From: Akkermansia muciniphila
Lineage (GTDB): Bacteria > Pseudomonadota > Gammaproteobacteria > Burkholderiales > Burkholderiaceae_C
Length of the DNA: 6,481 nucleotides
Reading direction: 5' to 3'
Assembly: GCA_943327015.2 (NCBI GenBank)
Contig: CALPVM020000143.1
Span: 1 to 6,481 of the forward strand
The notes beneath the pieces were generated by a model. The model was not told the DNA's origin and ran no database searches. It saw only the letters and a list, made by a program, of their open reading frames with translations. The translations under genes and the position numbers were made by a program. Below are positions 1 to 5,933 of this stretch, piece after piece. Each line of letters starts with the position of its first letter. Position 1 is the first letter of the stretch.

Positions 1-25
1 GCTGTTGAGCATAGACGCTTAATGT

Positions 26-35
26 AACAATTGTT
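26..35. repeat. 10-bp perfect palindrome upstream of grpE
   Basis: AACAATTGTT reads the same on both strands. It lies about 90 bp before the grpE start and directly abuts the longer inverted repeat at 35-69. It could be half of an operator or simply AT-rich chance; no known regulator site was recognised. Reported because it is one of the few structured elements in the upstream region. Confidence 0.3.
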
Positions 36-69
36 CAAGGCTTCGTTTTTTTTGATTCGAAGCTCTTGA
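35..69. repeat. Imperfect inverted repeat (11-bp arms, one bulged base) upstream of grpE
   Basis: The left arm TCAAG+GCTTCG (35-45) is complementary to the right arm CGAAGC (58-63) plus CTTGA (65-69), with a single unpaired T at 64. The 12-base loop (46-57) contains a run of eight T. The right arm includes the CTTGA of the proposed grpE sigma-32 -35 element, and the left arm gives the same CTTGA box on the opposite strand. It does not match the CIRCE operator (TTAGCACTC-N9-GAGTGCTAA). The T-run is inside the loop, not after the stem, so it is not a normal terminator. It may be an operator or a divergent -35 pair; function unknown. Confidence 0.45.
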
Positions 70-90
70 TTTCGCGCATTGACCCATCAT
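65..90 (+). promoter_or_regulatory. Candidate sigma-32 (heat-shock) promoter for grpE
   Basis: A -35-like CTTGAT (65-70; consensus CTTGAA, and the same CTTGAT occurs at the E. coli dnaK P1 promoter as I recall it) is followed after 11 bp by ACCCAT (82-87; consensus CCCCAT). The spacer is a little shorter than the usual 13-14 bp between these hexamers, which lowers confidence. Transcription would start near 95, giving a leader of roughly 30 bases before the grpE ATG at 128. No CIRCE element is present, so RpoH control is more likely than HrcA control. No convincing sigma-70 hexamer pair was found here. Confidence 0.5.
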
Positions 91-127
91 CTAGATTAGC
101 AGCATTACATCCATCACTCATATCCGA

Positions 128-691
128 ATGTCTGATACACAACCCACACCCACACCTTCTGATGCAGCCTTCCATACGCAAAGCGTAGAAGAAATGGTTG
201 CCGCCCATGCTAACCATGAAGCCCAGGAATTGGCACGCGTGCAAGCCGAATTGGCAACACTGCAAGCCAAAAGTGCTGAGCTGGCCGACCAGTATTTACG
301 CGCCAAGGCCGATGCAGAAAATGCGCGGCGCCGCGCTGAAGACGATGTGGTTAAGGCCCGCAAATTTGCCATTGAAAGCTTCGCAGAAAGCCTGTTACCC
401 GTAGCTGACAGCTTAGAAGCAGGCCTTGCAATTAAAGATGCGACATCCGAGCAAATTAAAGAAGGTGCGCAGGCCACATTACGCCAGCTCAGCTCTGCCC
501 TAGAGCGCAATAAGGTTATTGCCATTAACCCTGCAGGAGGTACAAAATTTGATCCGCACCAGCATCAAGCCATTAGTGTGGTTCCCTCCGAATTTGATGC
601 CAACACGGTTGTCAGCGTATTGCAAAAAGGCTACTCGATTGCAGAACGCGTGCTACGCCCGGCGCTTGTGACCGTATCCGCAGCAAAATAA
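128..691 (+). CDS. grpE: GrpE, nucleotide exchange factor for DnaK (Hsp70 cofactor)
   Basis: Cytoplasmic co-chaperone that speeds ADP release from DnaK and so drives substrate release. The 187-residue product has normal family length. It begins with a low-complexity N-terminus (PTPTP) and then a long alpha-helical, coiled-coil-prone stretch (about residues 18-75) ending in the conserved YLRAKADAENARRRAE core (57-71), the dimerisation stalk. The C-terminal beta domain carries FDPHQHQAI (141-149) and the GrpE signature around VLQKGYSIAERVLRPALV (164-181). The ATG at 128 is the first start after an in-frame TAG at 92, so the start is secure, although no clear Shine-Dalgarno sequence precedes it. 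dnaK follows 71 bp downstream. A sigma-32-like promoter lies upstream. Identity is certain from the motifs and the position next to dnaK. Confidence 0.97.
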   Translation: MSDTQPTPTPSDAAFHTQSVEEMVAAHANHEAQELARVQAELATLQAKSAELADQYLRAKADAENARRRAEDDVVKARKFAIESFAESLLPVADSLEAGLAIKDATSEQIKEGAQATLRQLSSALERNKVIAINPAGGTKFDPHQHQAISVVPSEFDANTVVSVLQKGYSIAERVLRPALVTVSAAK

Positions 692-709
692 CGCCTCTTG
701 AAATAGGCG
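692..709 (+). other. Small hairpin whose loop holds the dnaK promoter -35 box
   Basis: CGCCT (692-696) pairs with AGGCG (705-709) around the 8-base loop CTTGAAAT, starting at the base after the grpE stop codon. The stem is only 5 bp and no T-run follows directly, so it is unlikely to terminate transcription efficiently. It could mark the 3' end of grpE mRNA, or be a symmetric DNA element around the -35 box. Function is not established. Confidence 0.35.
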
Positions 710-724
710 CTATCAACCACATAT
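697..724 (+). promoter_or_regulatory. Probable internal sigma-32 (heat-shock) promoter for dnaK
   Basis: CTTGAAA (697-703) is a perfect match to the sigma-32 -35 consensus. After a 13-bp spacer comes CCACATAT (717-724), which matches the -10 consensus CCCCATNT at all but one of its specified positions. Spacing falls in the accepted range. Initiation would be expected near 730-732, leaving a leader of about 30 bases before the dnaK ATG. This is the best promoter match in the window. It would let dnaK be made independently of, and in excess over, grpE, in keeping with the chaperone's much greater abundance in most bacteria. The call rests on consensus matching only. Confidence 0.7.
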
Positions 725-751
725 TATTTTTATCTAATTTTTAAATTCAGC

Positions 752-756
752 AGGAG
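752..756 (+). promoter_or_regulatory. Strong Shine-Dalgarno site of dnaK
   Basis: AGGAG lies 6 bases before the dnaK ATG at 763, near-ideal spacing. It fixes the dnaK start. It contrasts with grpE, dnaJ and trhO, none of which has a clear Shine-Dalgarno sequence, so translation strength appears tuned in favour of DnaK. Confidence 0.85.
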
Positions 757-762
757 TTTGTC

Positions 763-2715
763 ATGGGAAGAATTATCGGTATTGACTTGGGCACCACCAA
801 TAGCTGCGTTGCTATTATGGAAGGTAACAATGCCAAGGTTATTGAAAACGCAGAAGGTGCACGCACCACACCTTCCATTATTGCCTACCAGGAAGACGGC
901 GAAGTTTTAGTAGGTGCATCTGCCAAGCGTCAGGCCGTTACCAACCCCAAAAACACTCTGTACGCTGTTAAGCGTCTGATTGGTCGTAAATTTGTCGAGA
1001 AAGAAGTTCAAAAAGACATCGACCTGATGCCCTATAAAATTGCAGCAGCCGACAACGGTGATGCATGGGTAGAAGTGCGGGGCAACCGTTTGGCACCGCA
1101 ACAGGTGAGCGCCGACGTACTTCGCAAAATGAAAAAAACCGCAGAAGATTATCTCGGTGAAGCAGTCACTGAAGCGGTCATTACCGTTCCCGCTTACTTT
1201 AATGACGCCCAGCGCCAAGCTACCAAAGATGCCGGACGCATTGCCGGCTTGGATGTGAAGCGCATTATTAATGAACCGACAGCTGCCGCTTTGGCCTTTG
1301 GCTTGGACAAGAACGAAAAAGGCGATCGTAAAATTGCCGTTTACGACTTGGGTGGCGGTACTTTTGACGTATCCATTATCGAAATTGCCGATGTAGACGG
1401 CGAAAAACAATTTGAAGTGCTCTCTACCAACGGCGACACCTTTTTGGGTGGCGAAGACTTTGACCAACGCGTGATCGACTTCATCATTTCCGAGTTCAAA
1501 AAGGAACAAGGCGTTGATTTAAGCAAAGACGTGCTTGCATTGCAACGCCTGAAGGAATCTGCTGAAAAGGCGAAGATTGAGCTGTCCAGCAGCTCACAAA
1601 CCGACATCAATCTGCCCTACATCACGGCGGATGCTTCTGGACCTAAGCACCTGAACATCAAACTCACCCGCTCCAAACTGGAAGCTTTGGTAGAAGAGTT
1701 GATTGAGCGCACTATTGCACCCTGCCGCACCGCCATTAAAGATGCTGGTGTCAATGTTGCCGACATTCACGATGTGATTTTGGTCGGTGGTATGACCCGT
1801 ATGCCCAAAGTACAGGAAAAAGTTAAAGAACTGTTTGGCAAAGAACCACGTAAAGACGTTAACCCCGATGAAGCGGTGGCCGTGGGTGCTGCGATTCAGG
1901 GTCAGGTGCTTTCTGGCGACCGTAAAGACGTGTTGCTGTTGGACGTCACACCATTAAGCTTGGGTATTGAAACCCTGGGTGGAGTTATGACCAAAATGAT
2001 TTCTAAGAACACCACCATTCCGACCAAGTTTGCACAAACTTTCTCAACAGCAGACGACAATCAGCCAGCGGTAACCATCAAGGTATTCCAAGGTGAGCGT
2101 GAAATTGCTGCCGCCAACAAGATGCTGGGCGAGTTCAATCTGGAAGGAATTCCTCCCGCAGCACGTGGCACACCGCAAATTGAAGTGTCGTTTGACATTG
2201 ACGCCAACGGCATTTTGCACGTAGGTGCCAAAGACAAGGGCACCGGCAAAGAGAACAAAATCACCATCAAAGCCAACTCAGGTTTGACAGAGCAAGAAAT
2301 TCAGCAAATGGTCAAAGACGCTGAACTCAATGCTGCAGACGACAAGAAAAAGTTGGAACTGGTGCAAGCCCGCAATGAGGCAGAAGCCAATGTTCACAGC
2401 GTCAAGAAGAGCCTGACCGAGTATGGTGACAAGCTCGACTCTGGCGAAAAAGAAAAGATTGAAGCTGCCGTCAAAGACCTCGAAGAGGCTGTCAAAACCG
2501 ATGACAAAGAGCGCATTTCTGAGAAAAGTGCCGCCCTGATGACCGCCAGCCAAAAACTGGGTGAAAAAATGTATGCCGACATGCAAGCCAAGCAAGCAGC
2601 TGAAGCGGCAGGTGCTGAAGCCGCTGCCGCCCCAGAGCAAAATGCACAGGCATCACGCCCCGCAGACGACAATGTGGTCGATGCAGAAGTGAAAGAAGTG
2701 AAACGAGGCAGTTAA
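763..2715 (+). CDS. dnaK: DnaK, Hsp70 molecular chaperone
   Basis: ATP-dependent cytoplasmic chaperone that binds exposed hydrophobic peptides, working with DnaJ (ATPase stimulation) and GrpE (nucleotide exchange). The 650-residue product is full length. The nucleotide-binding domain (about 1-385) shows IDLGTTNS (7-14), VYDLGGGTFDVSI (193-205, with the catalytic and autophosphorylation threonine at 200) and VILVGGMTRMPKVQE (338-352). The interdomain linker VLLLDVTPLSLG follows at 390-401, then the beta-sandwich substrate-binding domain (about 395-505) and a helical lid. The tail is Ala/Gln-rich (about 605-630) and ends with a DDNVVDAEVKEVK motif, the proteobacterial form of the conserved C-terminal end. 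A strong Shine-Dalgarno site fixes the start. It probably has its own sigma-32 promoter in the preceding gap and is followed by a terminator-like hairpin. No key residue appears altered. Confidence 0.99.
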   Translation: MGRIIGIDLGTTNSCVAIMEGNNAKVIENAEGARTTPSIIAYQEDGEVLVGASAKRQAVTNPKNTLYAVKRLIGRKFVEKEVQKDIDLMPYKIAAADNGDAWVEVRGNRLAPQQVSADVLRKMKKTAEDYLGEAVTEAVITVPAYFNDAQRQATKDAGRIAGLDVKRIINEPTAAALAFGLDKNEKGDRKIAVYDLGGGTFDVSIIEIADVDGEKQFEVLSTNGDTFLGGEDFDQRVIDFIISEFKKEQGVDLSKDVLALQRLKESAEKAKIELSSSSQTDINLPYITADASGPKHLNIKLTRSKLEALVEELIERTIAPCRTAIKDAGVNVADIHDVILVGGMTRMPKVQEKVKELFGKEPRKDVNPDEAVAVGAAIQGQVLSGDRKDVLLLDVTPLSLGIETLGGVMTKMISKNTTIPTKFAQTFSTADDNQPAVTIKVFQGEREIAAANKMLGEFNLEGIPPAARGTPQIEVSFDIDANGILHVGAKDKGTGKENKITIKANSGLTEQEIQQMVKDAELNAADDKKKLELVQARNEAEANVHSVKKSLTEYGDKLDSGEKEKIEAAVKDLEEAVKTDDKERISEKSAALMTASQKLGEKMYADMQAKQAAEAAGAEAAAAPEQNAQASRPADDNVVDAEVKEVKRGS

Positions 2716-2721
2716 GCCCCA

Positions 2722-2738
2722 TCAGCGAACGCCGCTGA
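2722..2738 (+). other. Small hairpin just after dnaK
   Basis: TCAGCG (2722-2727) pairs perfectly with CGCTGA (2733-2738) around a 5-base loop, 6 bases after the dnaK stop codon and 6 bases before the larger terminator-like stem-loop. No T-run follows. Two tandem stem-loops at the 3' end of an abundant mRNA could protect it from exonucleases; that role is inference. Confidence 0.45.
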
Positions 2739-2744
2739 AACATG

Positions 2745-2780
2745 CCGCGTTGAACGCCTTTGGCGCTTAACGCGGTTTTT
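2745..2780 (+). terminator. Intrinsic terminator or attenuator between dnaK and dnaJ
   Basis: CCGCGTT (2745-2751) pairs with AACGCGG (2769-2775). The stem continues through a G-T and an A-T pair, one A/C mismatch, and then CGCC (2755-2758) with GGCG (2762-2765) around a TTT loop. Thirteen base pairs in all are followed at once by five T (2776-2780) and a T-rich stretch. This is the form of a Rho-independent terminator. Only 27 bases separate the T-run from the dnaJ start, with no clear promoter in between, so dnaJ probably relies on read-through. The hairpin would then set a DnaK:DnaJ ratio above one. Confidence 0.8.
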
Positions 2781-2807
2781 GTGTTGTAACTGAGCGCAAT
2801 AATTGAT

Positions 2808-3944
2808 ATGGCCAAACGAGACTATTACGAAGTTCTTGGTGTTCCCAAGGGTGCTAGTGAAGAAGACATTAAAAAAGCTTATCGCAAACTGGCGATGAAG
2901 CACCACCCCGATCGCAATCAGGGCGATGGATCCAAGCTTGCCGAAGAAAAGTTCAAAGAAGCCAAAGAAGCATATGAGATGCTTTCTGACGCTCAAAAAC
3001 GCGCGGCCTATGACCAATATGGTCATGCTGGCGTTGATCCGAACCGCGGCGGAGCAGGGGCGGGAGCGGAAGGTTTTGGTGGATTTGCTGAAGCGTTTGG
3101 TGACATTTTTGGTGATATGTTTGGCCAACAGCGTGGTCGCGCAGGCGGTGGGAGACAGGTCTACCGCGGCAGCGATCTTAGCTATGCCCTAGAAATAACG
3201 CTGGAAGAAGCTGCACGCGGCAAAGATGCCCAAATTCGTATCCCCAGCTGGGATAACTGCGAAAGCTGCCAAGGCACTGGCGCCAAGCCAGGCACCCAAG
3301 TCAAAACGTGTGGTACCTGTAACGGCAATGGCTCGGTACAAATGCGCCAGGGCTTCTTTAGTGTTCAGCAAACCTGCCCAACTTGCCGCGGCAATGGTAA
3401 GGTTATACCTGAGCCCTGCACTGCCTGCCATGGTCAAGGCAAGGTTAAACGCCAAAAAACGCTAGAGGTCAAAATTCCAGCAGGCATTGATGGTGGCATG
3501 CGGATTCGCAGTGCTGGCAATGGCGAGCCTGGAACCAATGGTGGGCCTCCCGGCGATTTGTACATCGAAATTCGCATGCGCAAGCATGATATTTTTGAGC
3601 GCGAGGGTGACGACCTGCATTGCTCCGTACCCATTAGCATCGTTACTGCTGCATTGGGTGGAGAAATTGATGTACCCACCCTATCTGGCAAAGCTGCGAT
3701 TGATATTCCTGAAGGTACACAAACCGGCAAGCAGTTCCGCTTGCGTGGTAAAGGCCTCAAGGGCGTGCGCTCGAGCTACCCTGGCGATTTGTACTGCCAT
3801 ATCTTGGTAGAAACTCCGGTCAAGCTGAGCGAACACCAACGCAAACTACTGCGTGACTTGGAGGAATCCTTTAAAAAGGGTGGCAGTAAACACTCACCAA
3901 CCGGTGACAGTTGGACCGACAGACTGAAAAGCTTCTTTAGCTAA
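2808..3944 (+). CDS. dnaJ: DnaJ, Hsp40 co-chaperone of DnaK
   Basis: Cytoplasmic J-domain protein that delivers unfolded clients to DnaK and stimulates its ATPase. The 378-residue product is a complete type I DnaJ. It has an N-terminal J domain (1-70) with HPD at 33-35, a Gly/Phe-rich linker (about 72-116, with repeats such as FGDIFGDMFG), and a zinc-binding domain with four CxxCxGxG repeats (151-158, 168-175, 190-197, 204-211), all eight cysteines intact. Two C-terminal beta-barrel substrate-binding domains (about 115-150 with 212-340) and a dimerisation tail follow. The tail ending DRLKSFFS is characteristic of Burkholderiales homologues as I recall them. The ATG fits the conserved MAKRDYYEVLG start, but no good Shine-Dalgarno sequence lies before it (the nearest GAG is 13 bases away). 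A terminator-like hairpin separates it from dnaK, so expression is likely attenuated. Confidence 0.99.
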   Translation: MAKRDYYEVLGVPKGASEEDIKKAYRKLAMKHHPDRNQGDGSKLAEEKFKEAKEAYEMLSDAQKRAAYDQYGHAGVDPNRGGAGAGAEGFGGFAEAFGDIFGDMFGQQRGRAGGGRQVYRGSDLSYALEITLEEAARGKDAQIRIPSWDNCESCQGTGAKPGTQVKTCGTCNGNGSVQMRQGFFSVQQTCPTCRGNGKVIPEPCTACHGQGKVKRQKTLEVKIPAGIDGGMRIRSAGNGEPGTNGGPPGDLYIEIRMRKHDIFEREGDDLHCSVPISIVTAALGGEIDVPTLSGKAAIDIPEGTQTGKQFRLRGKGLKGVRSSYPGDLYCHILVETPVKLSEHQRKLLRDLEESFKKGGSKHSPTGDSWTDRLKSFFS

Positions 3945-3950
3945 GCACTA

Positions 3951-3976
3951 CACTTGTGGCACGGTTGCCACAAGTG
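3951..3976. repeat. Perfect 10-bp inverted repeat between dnaJ and trhO
   Basis: CACTTGTGGC (3951-3960) and GCCACAAGTG (3967-3976) are exact reverse complements around a 6-base loop (ACGGTT). The repeat begins 7 bases after the dnaJ stop and ends 13 bases before the trhO ATG. GTGGCAC occurs at 3956-3962 and again at 3974-3980, with a partial GGCAC at 3985-3989. No T-run follows on the + strand, so it is not a standard terminator. It could be an mRNA 3'-end or stability hairpin for dnaJ, a hairpin limiting trhO translation, or a dimeric regulator site. Which one cannot be decided from sequence. Confidence 0.6.
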
Positions 3977-3989
3977 GCACAATCGGCAC

Positions 3990-4931
3990 ATGACTAAGCC
4001 CTGTTTTTTAACTGCAGCTTTTTATAAGTTTGTGGACCTTCACGATTATGCTGATCGCAAAGATGCGCTGCTCAAGCTGTGTGAGCAGCGTAACGTTAAA
4101 GGGCTTATTCTGTTAGCACGTGAAGGTATTAACAGCACTATCGCGGGTTCACCCGACGATGTTCATGCCGTGCTATCTTACCTACGCGCAGACCCCTTGT
4201 TGCAAGACTTGCAACACAAGGAATCGTGGTCGGACAAAGCTCCTTTTTATCGCATGAAAGTGCGTCTTAAAAAAGAAATTGTCACGATGGGAGTGCCAGA
4301 CGTGAGCCCTGCTCTCATGGCTGGAACCTACGTTAAACCGCAAGATTGGAATGCTTTAATCTCAGACCCCGATGTAGTGCTGGTTGACACACGCAATGAC
4401 TACGAATACGAGATTGGTAGTTTTCAAGGTGCAATTAATCCAAACATTAAAAGCTTTTCAGAATTACCGCAATGGGTAAAAGATTCTGCCCTGCTACAAA
4501 ATAAGCTAAGCAAAAAACCCAAGGTTGCCATGTTTTGCACCGGGGGTATACGCTGCGAAAAGTCTACCGCTTACATGCGGTCTTTAGGCTTTGAAGATGT
4601 GTATCACCTTGAGGGTGGCATCTTAAAATACCTCGAAACGATACCCCCTGAGCAAAGCACATGGCAAGGTGAATGTTTTGTTTTTGATGAGCGGGTGTCG
4701 GTCGGGCATGGTCTGATACCGGGGCAGCACCATTTATGCCGGGCTTGCCGACAACCTTTGGAGGACAACGCAGAACAATCTCCCCTGTTTGAACTGGGGG
4801 TGAGTTGCCCGCGTTGCCACGGCACTACTTCAGAAACACAAAAGAACAGCGCCCGTGAGCGCCAGCGCCAGTGGGAACTGGCAAAGGCGCGTCAAATGCC
4901 GCACATTGGCGCCAAAATGCCTCAGGCGTAA
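3990..4931 (+). CDS. trhO: TrhO/YceA family rhodanese-domain tRNA uridine(34) hydroxylase
   Basis: By family, an oxygen-dependent enzyme that hydroxylates U34 of certain tRNAs to 5-hydroxyuridine, the precursor of wobble cmo5U/mo5U. The 313-residue product has the N-terminal alpha/beta domain (FYKFVDL, residues 11-17; LAREGINSTIAG, 42-53), then a rhodanese domain with LVDTRNDYEYEIGSFQGAINP (131-151) and the active loop CTGGIRCEK (183-191, candidate catalytic Cys183), and LEGGILKY (208-215). VFDERVSVGHG (231-241) precedes a C-terminal pair of CxxC motifs (Cys250/253 and 273/276), probably zinc-binding. E. coli YceA, near 350 residues, is longer at the C-terminus. The start at 3990 was preferred over an in-frame TTG at 3954, because the extra 12 residues would be encoded by the inverted repeat and look unlike the family. 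No Shine-Dalgarno sequence is visible. It may be read from the chaperone operon. Its 3' end overlaps the convergent gene by 10 bp. Confidence 0.9.
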   Translation: MTKPCFLTAAFYKFVDLHDYADRKDALLKLCEQRNVKGLILLAREGINSTIAGSPDDVHAVLSYLRADPLLQDLQHKESWSDKAPFYRMKVRLKKEIVTMGVPDVSPALMAGTYVKPQDWNALISDPDVVLVDTRNDYEYEIGSFQGAINPNIKSFSELPQWVKDSALLQNKLSKKPKVAMFCTGGIRCEKSTAYMRSLGFEDVYHLEGGILKYLETIPPEQSTWQGECFVFDERVSVGHGLIPGQHHLCRACRQPLEDNAEQSPLFELGVSCPRCHGTTSETQKNSARERQRQWELAKARQMPHIGAKMPQA

Positions 4932-5887
4932 TTGCGCTCTAACAAACGCGCACGTGCTTCAGCGTACTGACGCTTGAGTTGCGCCACATACTCAGCTGTA
5001 GATTGCACCTTGGTAATAGCCCCAATGCCTTGGCCGCAGCCCCAAATATCTTTCCAGGCCTTGGCATCCACAGCAGCAAAGTTCATTTTGCTCGGGTCGC
5101 TTTCGGGCAGGTTGGCAGGATCAAGACCCGCAGAGCGGATACTGGGTGCCAGATAGTTGCCATGCACACCGGTAAAGAGGTTGCTGTAGACAATCTCGTC
5201 GGAGTCGTTATCAACAATGGCTTGCTTATAGGCGTCTACCGCACGGGCTTCTTCGGTGGCAATAAAGGCAGAGCCAATGTAAGCAAAATCAGCCCCCATG
5301 GCTTGTGCTGCAAGAACAGCATCGCCGGTAGAAATAGAGCCACTGAGAGCCAATGGGCCATCAAACCACAAACGAATTTCTTGAATCAGCGCAAAAGGAC
5401 TTTTCACGCCGGCATGCCCACCAGCACCCGCAGCCACTGCAATCAGTCCATCTGCGCCTTTTTCTATGGCCTTATGGGCGTGCTTGTTGTTGATGATGTC
5501 GTGCAACACCACTCCACCATAGGAATGGGCAGCAGCGTTGATTTCTTCACGCGCACCCAGCGAAGTAATGATGATGGGCACCTTGAACTTGACACACATT
5601 GCCATGTCGTGCTCAAGGCGGTCATTGCTTTTGTGTACGATCTGGTTAATGGCAAAAGGCGCTGCCGGTTTGTCTGGATTAGCCTTATTGTAGGCTGCCA
5701 AGGTTTCGGTAATCTCTGCCAACCAGTCTTCCAACTGGGCTGCAGGACGCGCATTCAAGGCGGGCATAGAGCCCACCACGCCTGCAATACACTGCGCTAT
5801 CACCAGCTTGGGGGTGCTGATGATAAACAGTGGCGAACCTATGACTGGAAACGGTAAATTGCTTAAGTGAGCAGGTAGTTTGGACAT
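4922..5887 (-). CDS. Nitronate monooxygenase-like FMN-dependent TIM-barrel flavoprotein
   Basis: Family members oxidise alkyl nitronates such as propionate 3-nitronate with FMN and O2; the true substrate here is unknown. The 321-residue product begins with LPFPVIGSPLFIISTPKLVIAQCIAGVVGSMPALNARP (11-48), the typical N-terminal barrel motif of this family. GAGGHAG (154-160) carries the His158 expected for FMN binding and catalysis. GSISTG (183-188) and the IGSAFIATEEA phosphate-binding region (204-214) follow, with a C-terminal GCGQGIGAI (283-291). The start at 5887 keeps the conserved N-terminus; only a weak AGG lies 3 bases before it. It follows the acyl-CoA dehydrogenase gene by 46 bp on the same strand, so co-transcription is plausible. 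Related FMN barrels include FabK-type enoyl-ACP reductases, so annotation by similarity does not prove nitronate activity. It converges on and overlaps trhO. Confidence 0.88.
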   Translation of the reverse strand: MSKLPAHLSNLPFPVIGSPLFIISTPKLVIAQCIAGVVGSMPALNARPAAQLEDWLAEITETLAAYNKANPDKPAAPFAINQIVHKSNDRLEHDMAMCVKFKVPIIITSLGAREEINAAAHSYGGVVLHDIINNKHAHKAIEKGADGLIAVAAGAGGHAGVKSPFALIQEIRLWFDGPLALSGSISTGDAVLAAQAMGADFAYIGSAFIATEEARAVDAYKQAIVDNDSDEIVYSNLFTGVHGNYLAPSIRSAGLDPANLPESDPSKMNFAAVDAKAWKDIWGCGQGIGAITKVQSTAEYVAQLKRQYAEARARLLERNYA

Positions 5888-5933
5888 AGGCCTATTTAAG
5901 TTAATGGGTTAAATTGGGGTACACGCCAATTGT

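Noticed and set aside
46..53. T-run upstream of grpE as a terminator of a left-hand gene
   Set aside because: No stem ends just before the T-run; the T-run lies in the loop of the inverted repeat, so it lacks intrinsic-terminator form.
91..107. Possible CIRCE (HrcA) half-site around TTAGCA
   Set aside because: Only six of nine bases of one half-site are present and no partner GAGTGCTAA follows at 9-base spacing.
907..1509. Open frame on the - strand (200 codons) inside dnaK
   Set aside because: Antisense shadow of the highly conserved DnaK ATPase domain; its translation has no recognisable domain.
3954..3989. In-frame TTG start giving a 325-residue TrhO
   Set aside because: The 12 added residues come from the inverted repeat, are rich in His and Trp, and do not resemble the family's N-terminus; the ATG at 3990 starts directly before the conserved region.
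4906..4915. 10-bp palindrome TTGGCGCCAA near the end of trhO
   Set aside because: It lies within coding sequence with no T-run or partner element; most likely chance in a GC-balanced coding region.
4979..5857. Long open frame on the + strand (292 codons) opposite the nitronate monooxygenase-like gene
   Set aside because: It lies wholly antisense to a gene with clear family motifs, and its translation shows no recognisable domain. It reflects codon bias of the real gene.
5912..5931. 6-bp inverted repeat (AATTGG/CCAATT) between the acyl-CoA dehydrogenase and flavoprotein genes
   Set aside because: The stem is short and AT-rich with an 8-base loop, and no T-run follows on the transcribed strand, so it is too weak to call a terminator.
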